Assembly (NCBI RefSeq): GCF_014649995.1
Contig: NZ_BMUC01000010.1
Location: forward strand, 111,719-175,718
DNA from: Streptomyces griseoflavus
GTDB lineage: Bacteria; Actinomycetota; Actinomycetes; Streptomycetales; Streptomycetaceae
Direction of reading: 5' to 3'
Length of the DNA stretch: 64,000 nucleotides
In this document: piece by piece, positions 24,452 to 33,282 of the stretch
How positions within the stretch are numbered: position 1 is the first letter of the stretch
Layout: every line of letters starts with the position of its first letter
Translations under genes and position numbers: made by a program
The notes under the pieces: generated by a model
What the model was told of the DNA's origin: nothing
Databases searched by the model: none
Seen by the model: the letters and a program-made list of their open reading frames with translations, nothing else

Positions 24452-24467
24452 CTTACTTTGCAGTAAG
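24452..24467. promoter_or_regulatory. operator-like palindrome before the beta-propeller gene
   Basis: CTTACT and AGTAAG flank TTGC in perfect inverted repeat, the shape of a TetR-family operator, in an otherwise GC-rich intergenic region about 85 bases before the gene at 24551. A second small palindrome (CGGTCTT/AAGACCG, 24426-24442) lies just upstream. The protein that binds is not known and no regulator gene is adjacent. Confidence 0.45.
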
Positions 24468-24550
24468 TTGATTCCGTGGGACCGGTGTTCGGATTTCCGC
24501 CTCGCCTTGACATGTCCCACTCACCCCCCACCGCAGAGGAGAGAGCAGTC

Positions 24551-25810
24551 ATGCCGCTCCGCAGAACCAGGCACCTGTGCGTCCTCGCCGCCCTCACCCT
24601 GACCGTCACCGCTCCGGCGTCCGTCGCGAGTGCCGCCGGCGCTGCCCCGGACCCCTCCGCCGCCCTGCGCGAGGTGCTGTTCGTGGGCAACAACTGGGAC
24701 GGAACCGCCGACGTCATCGAGTCCACCGGCGACTTCGCGAAGATCGGCCGGATCGACGTCGTCCCCGACAAGGCCGAGCGGATGGCGGAGATCAACGCCG
24801 ATCCGATCCGCTGGATCTACTTCATGGCCATCAGGAGCAGCGTCGGCGAGGGCCACGACCAGTTCGTCGACGACATGTACTCCACCCCGGACGGCGCCTC
24901 GGTGGTGGTGTCCCGGCCGAGCTTCGCCGACGTGGTCTCCCTGGACCTCGCCACCGGAGCGGTCAACTGGCGCTTCCCCGTGTCCGGTTACCGATCCGAC
25001 CACATGGCCGTGTCCCCGGACGGCAGGCGCGTCGCCGTCTCCGCCTCGACCGCCGACAAGGTCCACGTCCTGGACATCGCCACCGGGAAGGAGCTCGGCT
25101 CGTTCGCCACCGGTGCCAAGCCGCACGAGAACATCTTCAGCGCCGACGGCCGGCACATCTGGAACATGTCCATCGGCGAGGTGAACACCGCGCTCGACGC
25201 GACCTGGCTGGACTGGACGAAGGGCGACCGGCGCATCACGGTCGTCGACGCCACCACCTTCGAACGGGTCGAGGTCATCGACATGCGCGAGCGGCTCGAC
25301 GCGATCGGCCTGAAGGACTACTCGGACGCGGTCCGCCCGGCCGCCTTCTCCCCCGACGAGTCGAAGCTGTACTTCCAGGTCTCCTTCTTCAACGGCTTCT
25401 TCGAGTACGACGTCGCCACCGACCGGATCACCCGCACCAAGACCCTGCCGAAGAACCCGGCCACCAGTAACGACCGCACCACCTGGGTCAACGACTCCCG
25501 ACACCACGGCATCACCATGAAGCCCGACGGCACGAAGCTGTGCGTCGCGGGCACCATGGACGACTACGCGACCGTGGTCGACCGGGCGACCCTGCGGGAG
25601 GGGCCGCTGGTCACCGTGTCCAAGCCGTACTGGGCGACGGTCAGCGGCGACGGGAAGTCCTGCGTGGTCTCCGAGAGCGGAGCCGACCGGGTCACCGTCA
25701 TCGACTTCGCGACCGGCGGGAAGACCGTCTCCGTACCCGTCGGCGACCACCCGCAGCGGGTGCGTCTCGGCCATGTGGAGACCGGCTGGACGGGTACGCC
25801 GGGCACCTGA
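24551..25810 (+). CDS. secreted YVTN-type beta-propeller protein
   Basis: A 419-residue exported protein. A signal peptide (about 1-29, ending SVASAAGA) is followed by repeated blades of the YVTN/lactonase-like beta-propeller type: VSLDLATGAVNWRFPVSG, VHVLDIATGKELGSFATGA, KLCVAGTMDDYATVVDRA and VTVIDFATGGKTVSVPVGDHPQRV. No catalytic motif is seen. Such proteins often act as binding scaffolds or quinoprotein-like enzymes outside the cell. GGAGAG precedes the ATG. An operator-like palindrome lies upstream, so expression is probably switched by an unlinked regulator. A hairpin follows the stop. Confidence 0.8.
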   Translation: MPLRRTRHLCVLAALTLTVTAPASVASAAGAAPDPSAALREVLFVGNNWDGTADVIESTGDFAKIGRIDVVPDKAERMAEINADPIRWIYFMAIRSSVGEGHDQFVDDMYSTPDGASVVVSRPSFADVVSLDLATGAVNWRFPVSGYRSDHMAVSPDGRRVAVSASTADKVHVLDIATGKELGSFATGAKPHENIFSADGRHIWNMSIGEVNTALDATWLDWTKGDRRITVVDATTFERVEVIDMRERLDAIGLKDYSDAVRPAAFSPDESKLYFQVSFFNGFFEYDVATDRITRTKTLPKNPATSNDRTTWVNDSRHHGITMKPDGTKLCVAGTMDDYATVVDRATLREGPLVTVSKPYWATVSGDGKSCVVSESGADRVTVIDFATGGKTVSVPVGDHPQRVRLGHVETGWTGTPGT

Positions 25811-25830
25811 CCGGAACGGCAGGGCGGCAC

Positions 25831-25867
25831 GGGCGCGCCGTCGGGCGCCACGGAGGACGGCGCGCCC
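25831..25867 (+). terminator. terminator hairpin after the beta-propeller gene
   Basis: GGGCGCGCCGTC (25831-25842) and GACGGCGCGCCC (25856-25867) form a 12-bp perfect stem with a 13-base loop, 20 bases past the stop. Confidence 0.6.
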
Positions 25868-25988
25868 GCGGCTCGGCGGAGAATTCGGGAGAAAAAGGGT
25901 GTGTGAGCCGTGAACAGGAGGGTAGTCGCCCCGGTATCACCTCCGACCGTGGGAAGGAGGTCCGTGAGAGCGCACATACTCGCAGCGC

Positions 25989-26021
25989 CCGGGCCGCTTC
26001 CACCGAGACGAAGCGGCCCGG
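25989..26021 (-). terminator. terminator hairpin after the phosphodiesterase gene
   Basis: CCGGGCCGCTTC and GAAGCGGCCCGG form a 12-bp perfect stem with a nine-base loop, five bases beyond the stop codon of the gene at 26026-26526. Confidence 0.65.
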
Positions 26022-26025
26022 ACCG

Positions 26026-26526
26026 TCAGCGCCGGGGCAGCCGGTGGAGGTCCACCTCCGTCAGCCGGCCGGCGGCGATCACGGCGGTCATGTAGGTGCA
26101 GTGGGGCTGCCGGCGGCGGTCCGTCGGAGAGCCCGGGTTCAGCAGACGCAGCCCCGTGGGCGCGGTGGTGTCCCACGGGATGTGACTGTGCCCGAACACC
26201 AGGACGTCGGCGTCGGAGAAGCGCGCCGCGCACCGTGCGTCCCGCCCCCGGGCGGGTCCCGTCTCGTGGACCACCGCGAAGCGCAGTCCGCCGAGTTCGG
26301 CGTACGCGGTCTCGGGCAGCCTGGCACGCAGCTCCGGCCCGTCGTTGTTGCCGTGGACGGCGACGAGTCTGCGGCTGCGGCTCTCCAGCAGGTCGAGGGT
26401 GTCGGTGTCGACCCAGTCCCCCGCGTGGAACACGACGTCCGCGCGGGGGATCTCTTCGAGCAGCGGCTCCGGGAGCCGCTTGGCGCGTGTGGGCAGGTGG
26501 GTGTCGGACATCAGCAGCAGTCGCAC
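26026..26526 (-). CDS. YfcE/MJ0936-type metallophosphoesterase
   Basis: A 166-residue calcineurin-fold phosphodiesterase. The metal ligands are in order: DTH (8-10), GDWVD (about 36-40), GNND (about 60-63), His in VVHETG and GHSHIP (about 112-117). It hydrolyses phosphodiesters in the cytoplasm; the physiological substrate of this family is usually unknown. The GTG start has TAGGCT seven bases upstream and no Shine-Dalgarno, pointing to a leaderless message. A 21-bp palindrome lies further upstream. Length is normal for the family. Confidence 0.85.
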   Translation of the reverse strand: MRLLLMSDTHLPTRAKRLPEPLLEEIPRADVVFHAGDWVDTDTLDLLESRSRRLVAVHGNNDGPELRARLPETAYAELGGLRFAVVHETGPARGRDARCAARFSDADVLVFGHSHIPWDTTAPTGLRLLNPGSPTDRRRQPHCTYMTAVIAAGRLTEVDLHRLPRR

Positions 26527-26565
26527 GCGTCACAGCCTAGGTCCGCCGACGGCCCGGGGCGGGCG

Positions 26566-26587
26566 GGACGGCCCGTTCGGGCCGTCC
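26566..26587 (-). terminator. terminator hairpin after the 59-residue protein gene
   Basis: GGACGGCCCG and CGGGCCGTCC are perfect arms around two bases (in practice a 9-bp stem with a GTTC loop). It lies 27 bases past the stop of the small gene at 26614-26793. Confidence 0.5.
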
Positions 26588-26594
26588 GTCCGCC

Positions 26595-26615
26595 AGGGGG
26601 TGTCTGACACCCCCT
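26595..26615. promoter_or_regulatory. 21-bp perfect palindrome upstream of the phosphodiesterase gene
   Basis: The arm AGGGGGTGTC and its exact complement are separated by one base. A one-base loop favours a dimeric protein site over an RNA hairpin. It overlaps the stop codon of the small gene at 26614 and lies about 70 bases before the phosphodiesterase start. The binding protein is unknown. Confidence 0.4.
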
Positions 26616-26793
26616 AGTCCTCGCCCCTCACTATGTTCGTCTCCGGCCCCGTGTCCGGGGCGGGGGCGGGCACGGCGCGCTCCACGGCGGGCAGGCAGGT
26701 CCGCAGCGGTTCCTTGCCGCGCAGTCGCCGCGCACGCGCCCATCCGGTCTCCGGCCGGCGGAGCCGGGGCTTGTCGCTGATCTCCGGTATCAC
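26614..26793 (-). CDS. small hypothetical protein, 59 aa
   Basis: A 59-residue basic/proline-rich protein: GTG start, opening IPEISDKPRLRRPETGWARA, a central RTCLPAVERAVPAPAPDTG and the end TNIVRGED. Nearly every third codon position is G or C in this frame, while the alternative frame on the same strand has many A/T third positions, so this is the coding frame. GAAGGAAG lies about ten bases before the GTG. There is no known domain or membrane segment. It sits between two minus-strand genes, with its own hairpin downstream. Function unknown. Confidence 0.5.
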   Translation of the reverse strand: MIPEISDKPRLRRPETGWARARRLRGKEPLRTCLPAVERAVPAPAPDTGPETNIVRGED

Positions 26794-26953
26794 GACGCAT
26801 CATCTTCCTTCTGCTTCCGCTCGCCCTCGGGTCCCCGGCACGGCGGCACGCAAACCCTCCGCCGTCGCACACGCCACCAGGTCCTCAACTCGCCCATCTC
26901 CAGGCCGATTTCCTCCGCGCAGCCGGAAGGCTCACGGTCGGGCCGGGCCCACG

Positions 26954-26982
26954 CCGGTGCCGGTGGGGGTCACCGGCACCGG
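26954..26982 (-). terminator. terminator hairpin after the SpoIIE-HATPase gene
   Basis: CCGGTGCCGGTG and CACCGGCACCGG form a 12-bp perfect stem with a five-base loop, 16 bases beyond the stop at 26998. Confidence 0.6.
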
Positions 26983-26997
26983 GGCGTGACGGCGAGG

Positions 26998-29442
26998 TCA
27001 GCGCACGACGAACTCCGCCCACACCTGCTTTCCCCCGCTGACCGGAAGCGTGCCCCAGTCCGCCGACACGGCCTCGACGAGCAGGACGCCCCGGCCTCCG
27101 GTGGCCTCCCAGCCGATGCTGGTGGGTTTCACCGGGGTGCGGGGCGAGGCGTCGGCGACCGCGAGGCGCAGCCGGCCTCCCACCAGGGTGAGGTCGAGGC
27201 GCACCTGGCCGTCGGTGTGCACCAGGGCGTTGGTGACCAGTTCGGAGACGGCGAGCAGGGCGGCGTCGATGTCCTCGGTCACGCCCCAGGAGCGCAGCGT
27301 GCGCCGGGTGAAGCGACGGGCGTGGCCGACCGCCTGGGGCACCCGCCACACCGTCCAGCTCTCCCGCAGCGGGCGCGCGGTCATGCCGTCGTAGCGCAGC
27401 AGCAGCAGGGCGACGTCGTCGCTGCGCGGAGCCTTGCCGAGCAGGGTGTCGGCGACCGGTCCGAGATGGGCGGGGTCGGCCTCGGACAGCAGCCGCGCGA
27501 GGCGTGCCATGCCCTCGTCGATGTCGGTCCCGGGCGACTCGACCAGGCCGTCGGTGGTGAGGGTGATCATCGTGCCGGGTTGCAGCCGTATCGGGCTCAT
27601 GGGGAAGTCGCCCTGCCGGACCACCCCGAGCGGAGGGCCGCCCTCGGCCTCCGCGATCTCCGTGCGCCCGTCCGGGTGGCGCAGCACCGGCGGGAGGTGA
27701 CCGGCGCGTACGCACCAGGCGAAGCCCTCCTCCAGGTCGACGTCGACGTAGCAGCAGGTCGCGAAGAGGTCGGTCTCCATGTCCATGAGCAGCCGGTTGG
27801 CGTGGGACACCACCACGTCCGGCGGGTGCCCCTCGACGGCGTAGGCGCGCAGCGCGGTGCGCATCTGGCCCATGAGGGTGGCGGCGCCGGCGTTGTGGCC
27901 CTGGACGTCGCCGATGACGAGGGCGACGTGGTTGTCCGGCAACGGGATCACGTCGTACCAGTCGCCGCCGAGTTCCAGGCCCGCGGTGCTGGGCAGGTAC
28001 CGGGCGACGGCGACCGCGCCCGGCAGCCGGGGCAGCCTGCGCGGGAGGAGCTGGCGCTGGAGCATGCCGACCAGTTCGTGCTCGGCGTCGAAGGCGCGGG
28101 CCCGCATCAGGGCCTGTCCGGCGAGGCCGGCGGCCGCGGTGAGCAGGGCGCGCTCGTCGGCGCCGAAGTCGTGCGGGGCGTCCCAGCCGATCAGACAGGC
28201 GCCGGCCATGCGGTTGCCGGCGGGCAGCGGCAGCACGGCCAGACCTCCGGGCCCGACACCGGCGAGGGCGGGCTCCAGCGGTGAGCCCGCCGGCCACATA
28301 CCGGCGCGGCCCTCCCGCAGGGCGGCGGCGAGGGTGGGCATGGTGCGCACGGGCGCGTCGGGCCACTCGCTGCGCCACTCCGCGCGCCACAGCTCCGGCC
28401 ACGCCTCCGGCTCGGGCGGGTCGAGGACGGTGACGACGAGCCGTTCGCTCTCCAGCTCGGCCAGCGCGATCCGGTCGGCGCGCAGCGGCCGCCGCAGCGC
28501 GGCGACGACGGCCTTGCCGACGTCGCGGACGGTGACCGCGGTGGCCAGGGCGGCGGCGAGCCGCTGGACGCGGGCCACGTCGGTGATGTCGGAGCGCAGC
28601 GTGGAGGCGTCCGCGACGGAACCCGACAGCCGGGCCGGGCGCCCCTCCCCGCCGGGCATCAGCCGGCCGCGCAGCCGGACCCACTTGGGCGGCCCGCCGG
28701 GCTGGAGCACCCGGAACTCCAGTTCCCGCTCGCCGATCGTCATGTGGTCGGCCTCGACCACGGACATCAGCGCGGGCAGGTCCTCGGGCACCGTCAGGCC
28801 GAGCAGGGTCTCCACCCGTCCGTCGAACTCCTCGGAGTCGAGGCCGAACAGCTCCAGGACGTCGGGGTCGACCCGGATCCGGCCGGTGTCCATGGCCAGG
28901 CTGAAGCCGCCCGGCGGCAGCTCCGCGCCGTCGGCGGCCGCGGGCGGCGCGGGGAAGGCGACGGCGGCGGCCACGAGCCCGAGGCAGTCGCGGTCGTCGG
29001 TGTCGAACCCGCCGGGGCGCTCGCCGATCGCGAGGAGGCAGCCGCCGCCGTTCCGGCGCACGGGCAGGGCCGCCAGGTGGAAGTCGCGGCGGGGCACCCG
29101 CCTCGACCGGGCCTGCGCGGCGAGGTCACGCGGTCCCAGCCACACCGGCCGCCCGCGGTACGCCTCGGCCACCGGGGAGTGCTCCGCGAGGGGGTAGCTG
29201 TCACGCACCCCGCACAAGGTCCTCGGCACCCCGGCGGACTCCGCCAGACAGAGCGCCTCCCCGTCCGCGCTGGGCGCGTACACGCCGACGAACGCGGCGC
29301 CGGCGAAGACGAGGGCCTGCTCCAGGATCGTGCGCACCCGGCCGGGTGCGTCCGCGTCGGCCGCGATCACCGCGAGGGCACTTTCCGCGCGCAGCGTTCT
29401 CGTGCTGCGTCCCGCAGCGCCCTCACCGACCACGTTGGCCAT
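26998..29442 (-). CDS. GAF-PAS-GAF-SpoIIE phosphatase with C-terminal HATPase
   Basis: An 814-residue cytoplasmic signalling protein. A GAF-like domain (about 35-150) and PAS domain (about 165-270) are followed by a second GAF (about 290-430), a SpoIIE PP2C domain (about 445-660: GGDWYDVIPL, VIGDVQGHNAG, RAGHLPPVL, TTDGLVESPG, SDDVALLLL) and an RsbW-type HATPase (about 690-814: ELVTNALVH, ATGGRGVLLVEA). It therefore combines phosphatase and anti-sigma kinase-like activities, as in RsbP/RsbW hybrids. The ATG at 29442 is the only good in-frame start before the GAF domain. It is divergent from another SpoIIE gene across 260 bases. Confidence 0.85.
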   Translation of the reverse strand: MANVVGEGAAGRSTRTLRAESALAVIAADADAPGRVRTILEQALVFAGAAFVGVYAPSADGEALCLAESAGVPRTLCGVRDSYPLAEHSPVAEAYRGRPVWLGPRDLAAQARSRRVPRRDFHLAALPVRRNGGGCLLAIGERPGGFDTDDRDCLGLVAAAVAFPAPPAAADGAELPPGGFSLAMDTGRIRVDPDVLELFGLDSEEFDGRVETLLGLTVPEDLPALMSVVEADHMTIGERELEFRVLQPGGPPKWVRLRGRLMPGGEGRPARLSGSVADASTLRSDITDVARVQRLAAALATAVTVRDVGKAVVAALRRPLRADRIALAELESERLVVTVLDPPEPEAWPELWRAEWRSEWPDAPVRTMPTLAAALREGRAGMWPAGSPLEPALAGVGPGGLAVLPLPAGNRMAGACLIGWDAPHDFGADERALLTAAAGLAGQALMRARAFDAEHELVGMLQRQLLPRRLPRLPGAVAVARYLPSTAGLELGGDWYDVIPLPDNHVALVIGDVQGHNAGAATLMGQMRTALRAYAVEGHPPDVVVSHANRLLMDMETDLFATCCYVDVDLEEGFAWCVRAGHLPPVLRHPDGRTEIAEAEGGPPLGVVRQGDFPMSPIRLQPGTMITLTTDGLVESPGTDIDEGMARLARLLSEADPAHLGPVADTLLGKAPRSDDVALLLLRYDGMTARPLRESWTVWRVPQAVGHARRFTRRTLRSWGVTEDIDAALLAVSELVTNALVHTDGQVRLDLTLVGGRLRLAVADASPRTPVKPTSIGWEATGGRGVLLVEAVSADWGTLPVSGGKQVWAEFVVR

Positions 29443-29702
29443 TACAGCGCTTGTGGGACACCGGCGCAGCCCCTGGGAGCGTTCGGAGGCGGTCCGGCTC
29501 GCCGCTCGCTCCGGGCGATCTCGACGGCGGGCCGCGACGACACGTACGCGGGCCGGGCGCGGTGCTGGGCCGCGCCGACGGGCCGTGACCGCTGCGGTGT
29601 CCCCCCGGCGCGCGGCCTCTTCCCCCGCCGCTCGTCGTGCGCGACGGCCCGGCAGGGAGGAGATTGGGTCGCGGGGCGAGGCCCTGCGAGGAGGTGGTCG
29701 AC

Positions 29703-31844
29703 GTGTCCGAGGGGCAGTCGTCCGCGCAGGCGTCGGCGGGTGCGCGGACGCCGGTGGGGCGCCCGCTGCTGTCGCTGACACTGGCCTCGATGATGGACGA
29801 GGTGCACGCGCACTCGGGGGCGGTGTACCTGCTCTCGCCGGACCTCCCGGTGCTGGAGATGGCGGTGATGGCGGGGCTGCCGCGCGCCTTCGCGGCGCCG
29901 TGGGAGCGGGTGGGGCTGAGCGCGCCGATCCCGGTCGCCGACGCGGTGCGCGACCGGCGGCTGGTGTGGGTGGGCGGCGAGGAGGAGATGGCCCGCCGCT
30001 ATCCCCGGATCGCCATGGTGCTGCCGTACCCCTTCGCGCTGGCCGCGCTGCCGGTGGCGACCGCGACGAGGGCGTACGGCGCGGTGTTCGTGACCTGGCC
30101 GGGGACCCGTCCGCAGGAGTTGTCCGACGCGGAGCGGGACCATCTGACCGCCGCCTGCGACCGGCTGGCGGTGCGGCTGGAGCGGGCCGCCGAGCAGAGC
30201 CTGCCCCTGGCGGGCGAGCCGGACTTGCCGGCCGCGCCGCTGGTCGGCGACACGGCCGGCACACTCGGCTCGCTGGAGGCGGCGCGGATGGTGTCGCGGC
30301 TGCCGTACGGGCTGTGCTCGCTCGATGTGCACGGGCGGGTCGGCTTCGCCAACGCGGCCGCCGCCGAACTGCTCGACGTCCCGGCCGGCCGGCTGCTCGG
30401 CACCCATCTGTGGGCGTCGGTGCCGTGGCTGAACGACCCCGTGTACGAGGACCGCTACCGGGCCGCGCTGCTCAGCCAGCACGTCACCTCGTTCGTCGCG
30501 CTGCGGCCGCCCCACGAGTGGCTGTCCTTCCGGCTGTATCCGAGCACCACCGGCCTCAGTGTGCGGATCACCCGGGCGCGCGCGGTCGCGGAGACGAACC
30601 GCTCCGCGCCGCCGCCCGTGGGGGCGGGCACCCGGCTGGTCACCATCAGCCAGGTGCTGGGCCTGGCCGGTGCGCTGACCGAGGCGGTCGGGGTGCAGGA
30701 CGTGGTGCAGCTCGTCGCGGACGAGGTCGTCCCGGCGGTGGGCGGCCAGGGGCTCGTGGTGCTCGGCTCCCGGGCGGGCCGGCTGCGGGTGCTGGGGCAC
30801 CGCGGGTACGCCGATCCGGAGGTCGTGGAGCGGTACGACGGGATGCCGCTGTCGGAGCCGACCCCCGGCGGCCAGGTGCTGCGCACGGGCGTACCCGCGT
30901 TCTTCGGGAACCGTGCGGAGATCGAACGCCTGTATCCCGCGCTGGTGCGCCTGTCGGACTTCTCGGCGTGGGCGTACCTGCCGCTGATCGCCTCGGGACG
31001 GCCGGTGGGGACGTGCGTGCTGTCCTACGCGTCCCCGCACCACTTCGCCACGGAGGAGCGGGCGGTGCTGACCAGTCTGGCCGGGCTGATCGCCCAGGCG
31101 CTGGAGCGGGCCGTGCTCTACGACGCCAAGCACCGGCTCGCCCACGGGCTGCAGGAGGCGCTGCTGCCGCACACACTGCCCCCGCTGGCCGGGATCGAGG
31201 CGGCCGCACGCTATCTGCCGGCGACCCAGGGCATGGAGATCGGCGGCGACTTCTACGACCTGGTTCCGGCGCAGGGCATGGCGGCGGCGGTGATCGGGGA
31301 CGTGCAGGGGCACAACGTGACGGCGGCCGGGCTGATGGGCCAGGTCCGCACCGCGGTGCGCGCCTACACGACCGTCGGGCAGGCCCCCGAGGACGTCCTG
31401 CGGAGCACCAACCGGTTGTTGCTGGAGCTGGGTTCGGATCTGTTCGCGAGCTGTCTGTACCTGCGGCTCGATCCGGCGCACGGGCGGGCCGTGATGTCCC
31501 GCGCGGGTCATCCGCCCCCGCTGCTGCGCAGGCCGGACGGGCGGGTGCGGGTGCTGGACCTGGCCGGCGGTCCGCTGCTGGGGATCGACGGTTCGGCGGC
31601 CTATCCGTCGACCGAGGTGGACCTCTCCCCCGGCTCCCTGCTCGTTCTGTACACCGACGGGCTGGTGGAGTCCCCGGGGACGGACTTCGAGGACGCGCTC
31701 GCCGACCTGGGCCGGCGACTCACCGACCTCGGTGACCTGCCGCTGGACGACCTGGCCGACGCGCTGGTCCAGGACGGCGCGGCCGCGGAGGGCCGGCCGG
31801 ACGACGTGGCGGTGCTGCTGCTCAGGGCAGTGCCGCCCGACTGA
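29703..31844 (+). CDS. GAF-PAS-GAF-SpoIIE phosphatase
   Basis: A 713-residue protein: GAF (about 20-160), PAS (about 190-280, LPYGLCSLDVHGRVGFANAA), GAF (about 315-460) and SpoIIE PP2C (about 480-705: GGDFYDLVPA, VIGDVQGHNVTA, RAGHPPPLL, YTDGLVESPG, PDDVAVLLL). It lacks the HATPase found in its divergent neighbour and is otherwise similar in layout, so the pair may have arisen by duplication. GGAGG lies nine bases before GTG 29703, which decides the start over GTG 29694. Its likely substrate is a phosphorylated STAS protein; none is adjacent. Confidence 0.85.
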   Translation: MSEGQSSAQASAGARTPVGRPLLSLTLASMMDEVHAHSGAVYLLSPDLPVLEMAVMAGLPRAFAAPWERVGLSAPIPVADAVRDRRLVWVGGEEEMARRYPRIAMVLPYPFALAALPVATATRAYGAVFVTWPGTRPQELSDAERDHLTAACDRLAVRLERAAEQSLPLAGEPDLPAAPLVGDTAGTLGSLEAARMVSRLPYGLCSLDVHGRVGFANAAAAELLDVPAGRLLGTHLWASVPWLNDPVYEDRYRAALLSQHVTSFVALRPPHEWLSFRLYPSTTGLSVRITRARAVAETNRSAPPPVGAGTRLVTISQVLGLAGALTEAVGVQDVVQLVADEVVPAVGGQGLVVLGSRAGRLRVLGHRGYADPEVVERYDGMPLSEPTPGGQVLRTGVPAFFGNRAEIERLYPALVRLSDFSAWAYLPLIASGRPVGTCVLSYASPHHFATEERAVLTSLAGLIAQALERAVLYDAKHRLAHGLQEALLPHTLPPLAGIEAAARYLPATQGMEIGGDFYDLVPAQGMAAAVIGDVQGHNVTAAGLMGQVRTAVRAYTTVGQAPEDVLRSTNRLLLELGSDLFASCLYLRLDPAHGRAVMSRAGHPPPLLRRPDGRVRVLDLAGGPLLGIDGSAAYPSTEVDLSPGSLLVLYTDGLVESPGTDFEDALADLGRRLTDLGDLPLDDLADALVQDGAAAEGRPDDVAVLLLRAVPPD

Positions 31845-32010
31845 GCCGCGAGCAGTTCCTTCGGCCGCCGTCCGGGAAGCGTCCGCGGGAACGGCGGATA
31901 CGCCGGGAACGCGGTGCGGACGGCCGGGGCACGGGGTCCGCGCCGCGGCGGCCCGGTCCCGTCGCACGTAGGGGGGCGGAACCGGGCCGGGGTCGCCCCG
32001 GGTGGGAGCG

Positions 32011-33282
32011 TCAGTGGGTGTCGGTCAGTCGGGAGTCGCCCCCGGCGTCCTGCCCGGCTCCGTGGCCCGGGCCGGCCTCCTCACCGGCGCCCGCCCGCTC
32101 GCCACCGGCGTCCTGACCGCCCGCCTGCTCGCCGCCCGCCCGGTCGCCGGCGCCCGCCGCGCCGTCGGCGCCGAGGGTCGCGCCGACCGCCGCGAGGGCC
32201 GTGGTGACCGGCTGGAAGAACGTCTCGCCGCCGGAGGCGCAGTCGCCGCTGCCACCCGAGGTCAGGCCGATGGCGAGGCCGTCCCGGGTGAACATCGAGC
32301 CCCCGCTGTCACCGGGCTCCGCGCACACGTCGGTCTGGATCAGACCGGTGACCGTGCCCTCCGGGTAGTTCACCGTGGCGTTCAGACCGAGCACCCGCCC
32401 GTCGGCGAGCCCGGTGGTGCTGCCCATCCGGAAGACCTCCTGTCCGACGGTGGCCTCCGCCGCCCGCGAGATCGGGACCACCTGGTTGCCGACGTCGACG
32501 TCGCTCGGCGCCTGGGTGGCGGGATCGTCGTAGGTGACGAGAGCGAAGTCGCCCTCGCCCGGGAAGACCGCCTGGTCGACCGTGGCGATCGGCTGCCCGC
32601 CCTGTGCGTCGGACCACTGGTCACCCCCGGCGGCGCAGTGACCGGCCGTCAGGAAGGCGGGGGTGCCGTCGCCCGCGGTGACGTTGAAGCCGAGCGAGCA
32701 GCGCGCACCGCCGGAGAAGATGGCGTCGCCGCCGGACACGAACGTCCTGAAGGTGCCCGCGGACTTCTTGATGGTCGCCATCCCGGAGCCGAGGCTCTCG
32801 ACGGTGGACTCCAACCGGTCCCACTTGTCCCCGGTGACCGTGCTGTCCGCGGTGACAAGGATCTTGTTGGTGCGCGGGTCCACGGCCCACGAGGTGCCCG
32901 GGATGGTCGCCTCCGACTTCAGCGTCCGCGCCCCCGCCTCCAGTTCGGTCATGCTGTTGTCGACCTCGCGGACGGCGGCGCCCGCCTGCTCGGCCCGCAC
33001 GACGACGGTGTCGTCCTCGCCCGCCACGACGTTGACGACGAGTTGCTTGTTCCCGCCGTCGTAGTAGGCGCCGGCGTAGGCGTCGCCGAGGAGCCCCGCG
33101 AGTCGTGAGGCGAGATCCGAGGCGTCGCCCGCCTTCAGGGTCCTGGGCGCCGCGGCCGTCTCGTCCGACGCGCCGTCCTGCGAGGCGTTGGCGTGGGGCA
33201 GCAGAATGGCGGCGGCTCCGAGCGCCACCGCACCGCCCACCGCTATCGCGGCCTTGCGCTTCGGCATTCGCTTGTGACTCAA
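32011..33282 (-). CDS. secreted S1 family serine protease, streptogrisin-like
   Basis: A 423-residue protease precursor. The start is an unusual TTG at 33282, decided by AGGAGG nine bases upstream; an ATG five codons inside would be 24 bases from it. A signal peptide (about 1-34, KRKAAIAVGGAVALGAAAIL) is followed by a propeptide (about 45-190) and the chymotrypsin-fold domain, with His in LTAGHCA, Asp in GEGDFALVTY and Ser in EPGDSGGSM. After the domain come about 50 residues of Gly/Ala/Asp/Glu repeats with no anchor. Convergent to the SpoIIE gene and divergent from the double-glycine peptide/exporter operon. Confidence 0.85.
   Translation of the reverse strand: MSHKRMPKRKAAIAVGGAVALGAAAILLPHANASQDGASDETAAAPRTLKAGDASDLASRLAGLLGDAYAGAYYDGGNKQLVVNVVAGEDDTVVVRAEQAGAAVREVDNSMTELEAGARTLKSEATIPGTSWAVDPRTNKILVTADSTVTGDKWDRLESTVESLGSGMATIKKSAGTFRTFVSGGDAIFSGGARCSLGFNVTAGDGTPAFLTAGHCAAGGDQWSDAQGGQPIATVDQAVFPGEGDFALVTYDDPATQAPSDVDVGNQVVPISRAAEATVGQEVFRMGSTTGLADGRVLGLNATVNYPEGTVTGLIQTDVCAEPGDSGGSMFTRDGLAIGLTSGGSGDCASGGETFFQPVTTALAAVGATLGADGAAGAGDRAGGEQAGGQDAGGERAGAGEEAGPGHGAGQDAGGDSRLTDTH

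Noticed and set aside
25910-26095. A 61-codon plus-strand frame starting at GTG 25910.
   Set aside because: It runs through the terminator hairpin and into the phosphodiesterase gene on the other strand, and its product is low-complexity.
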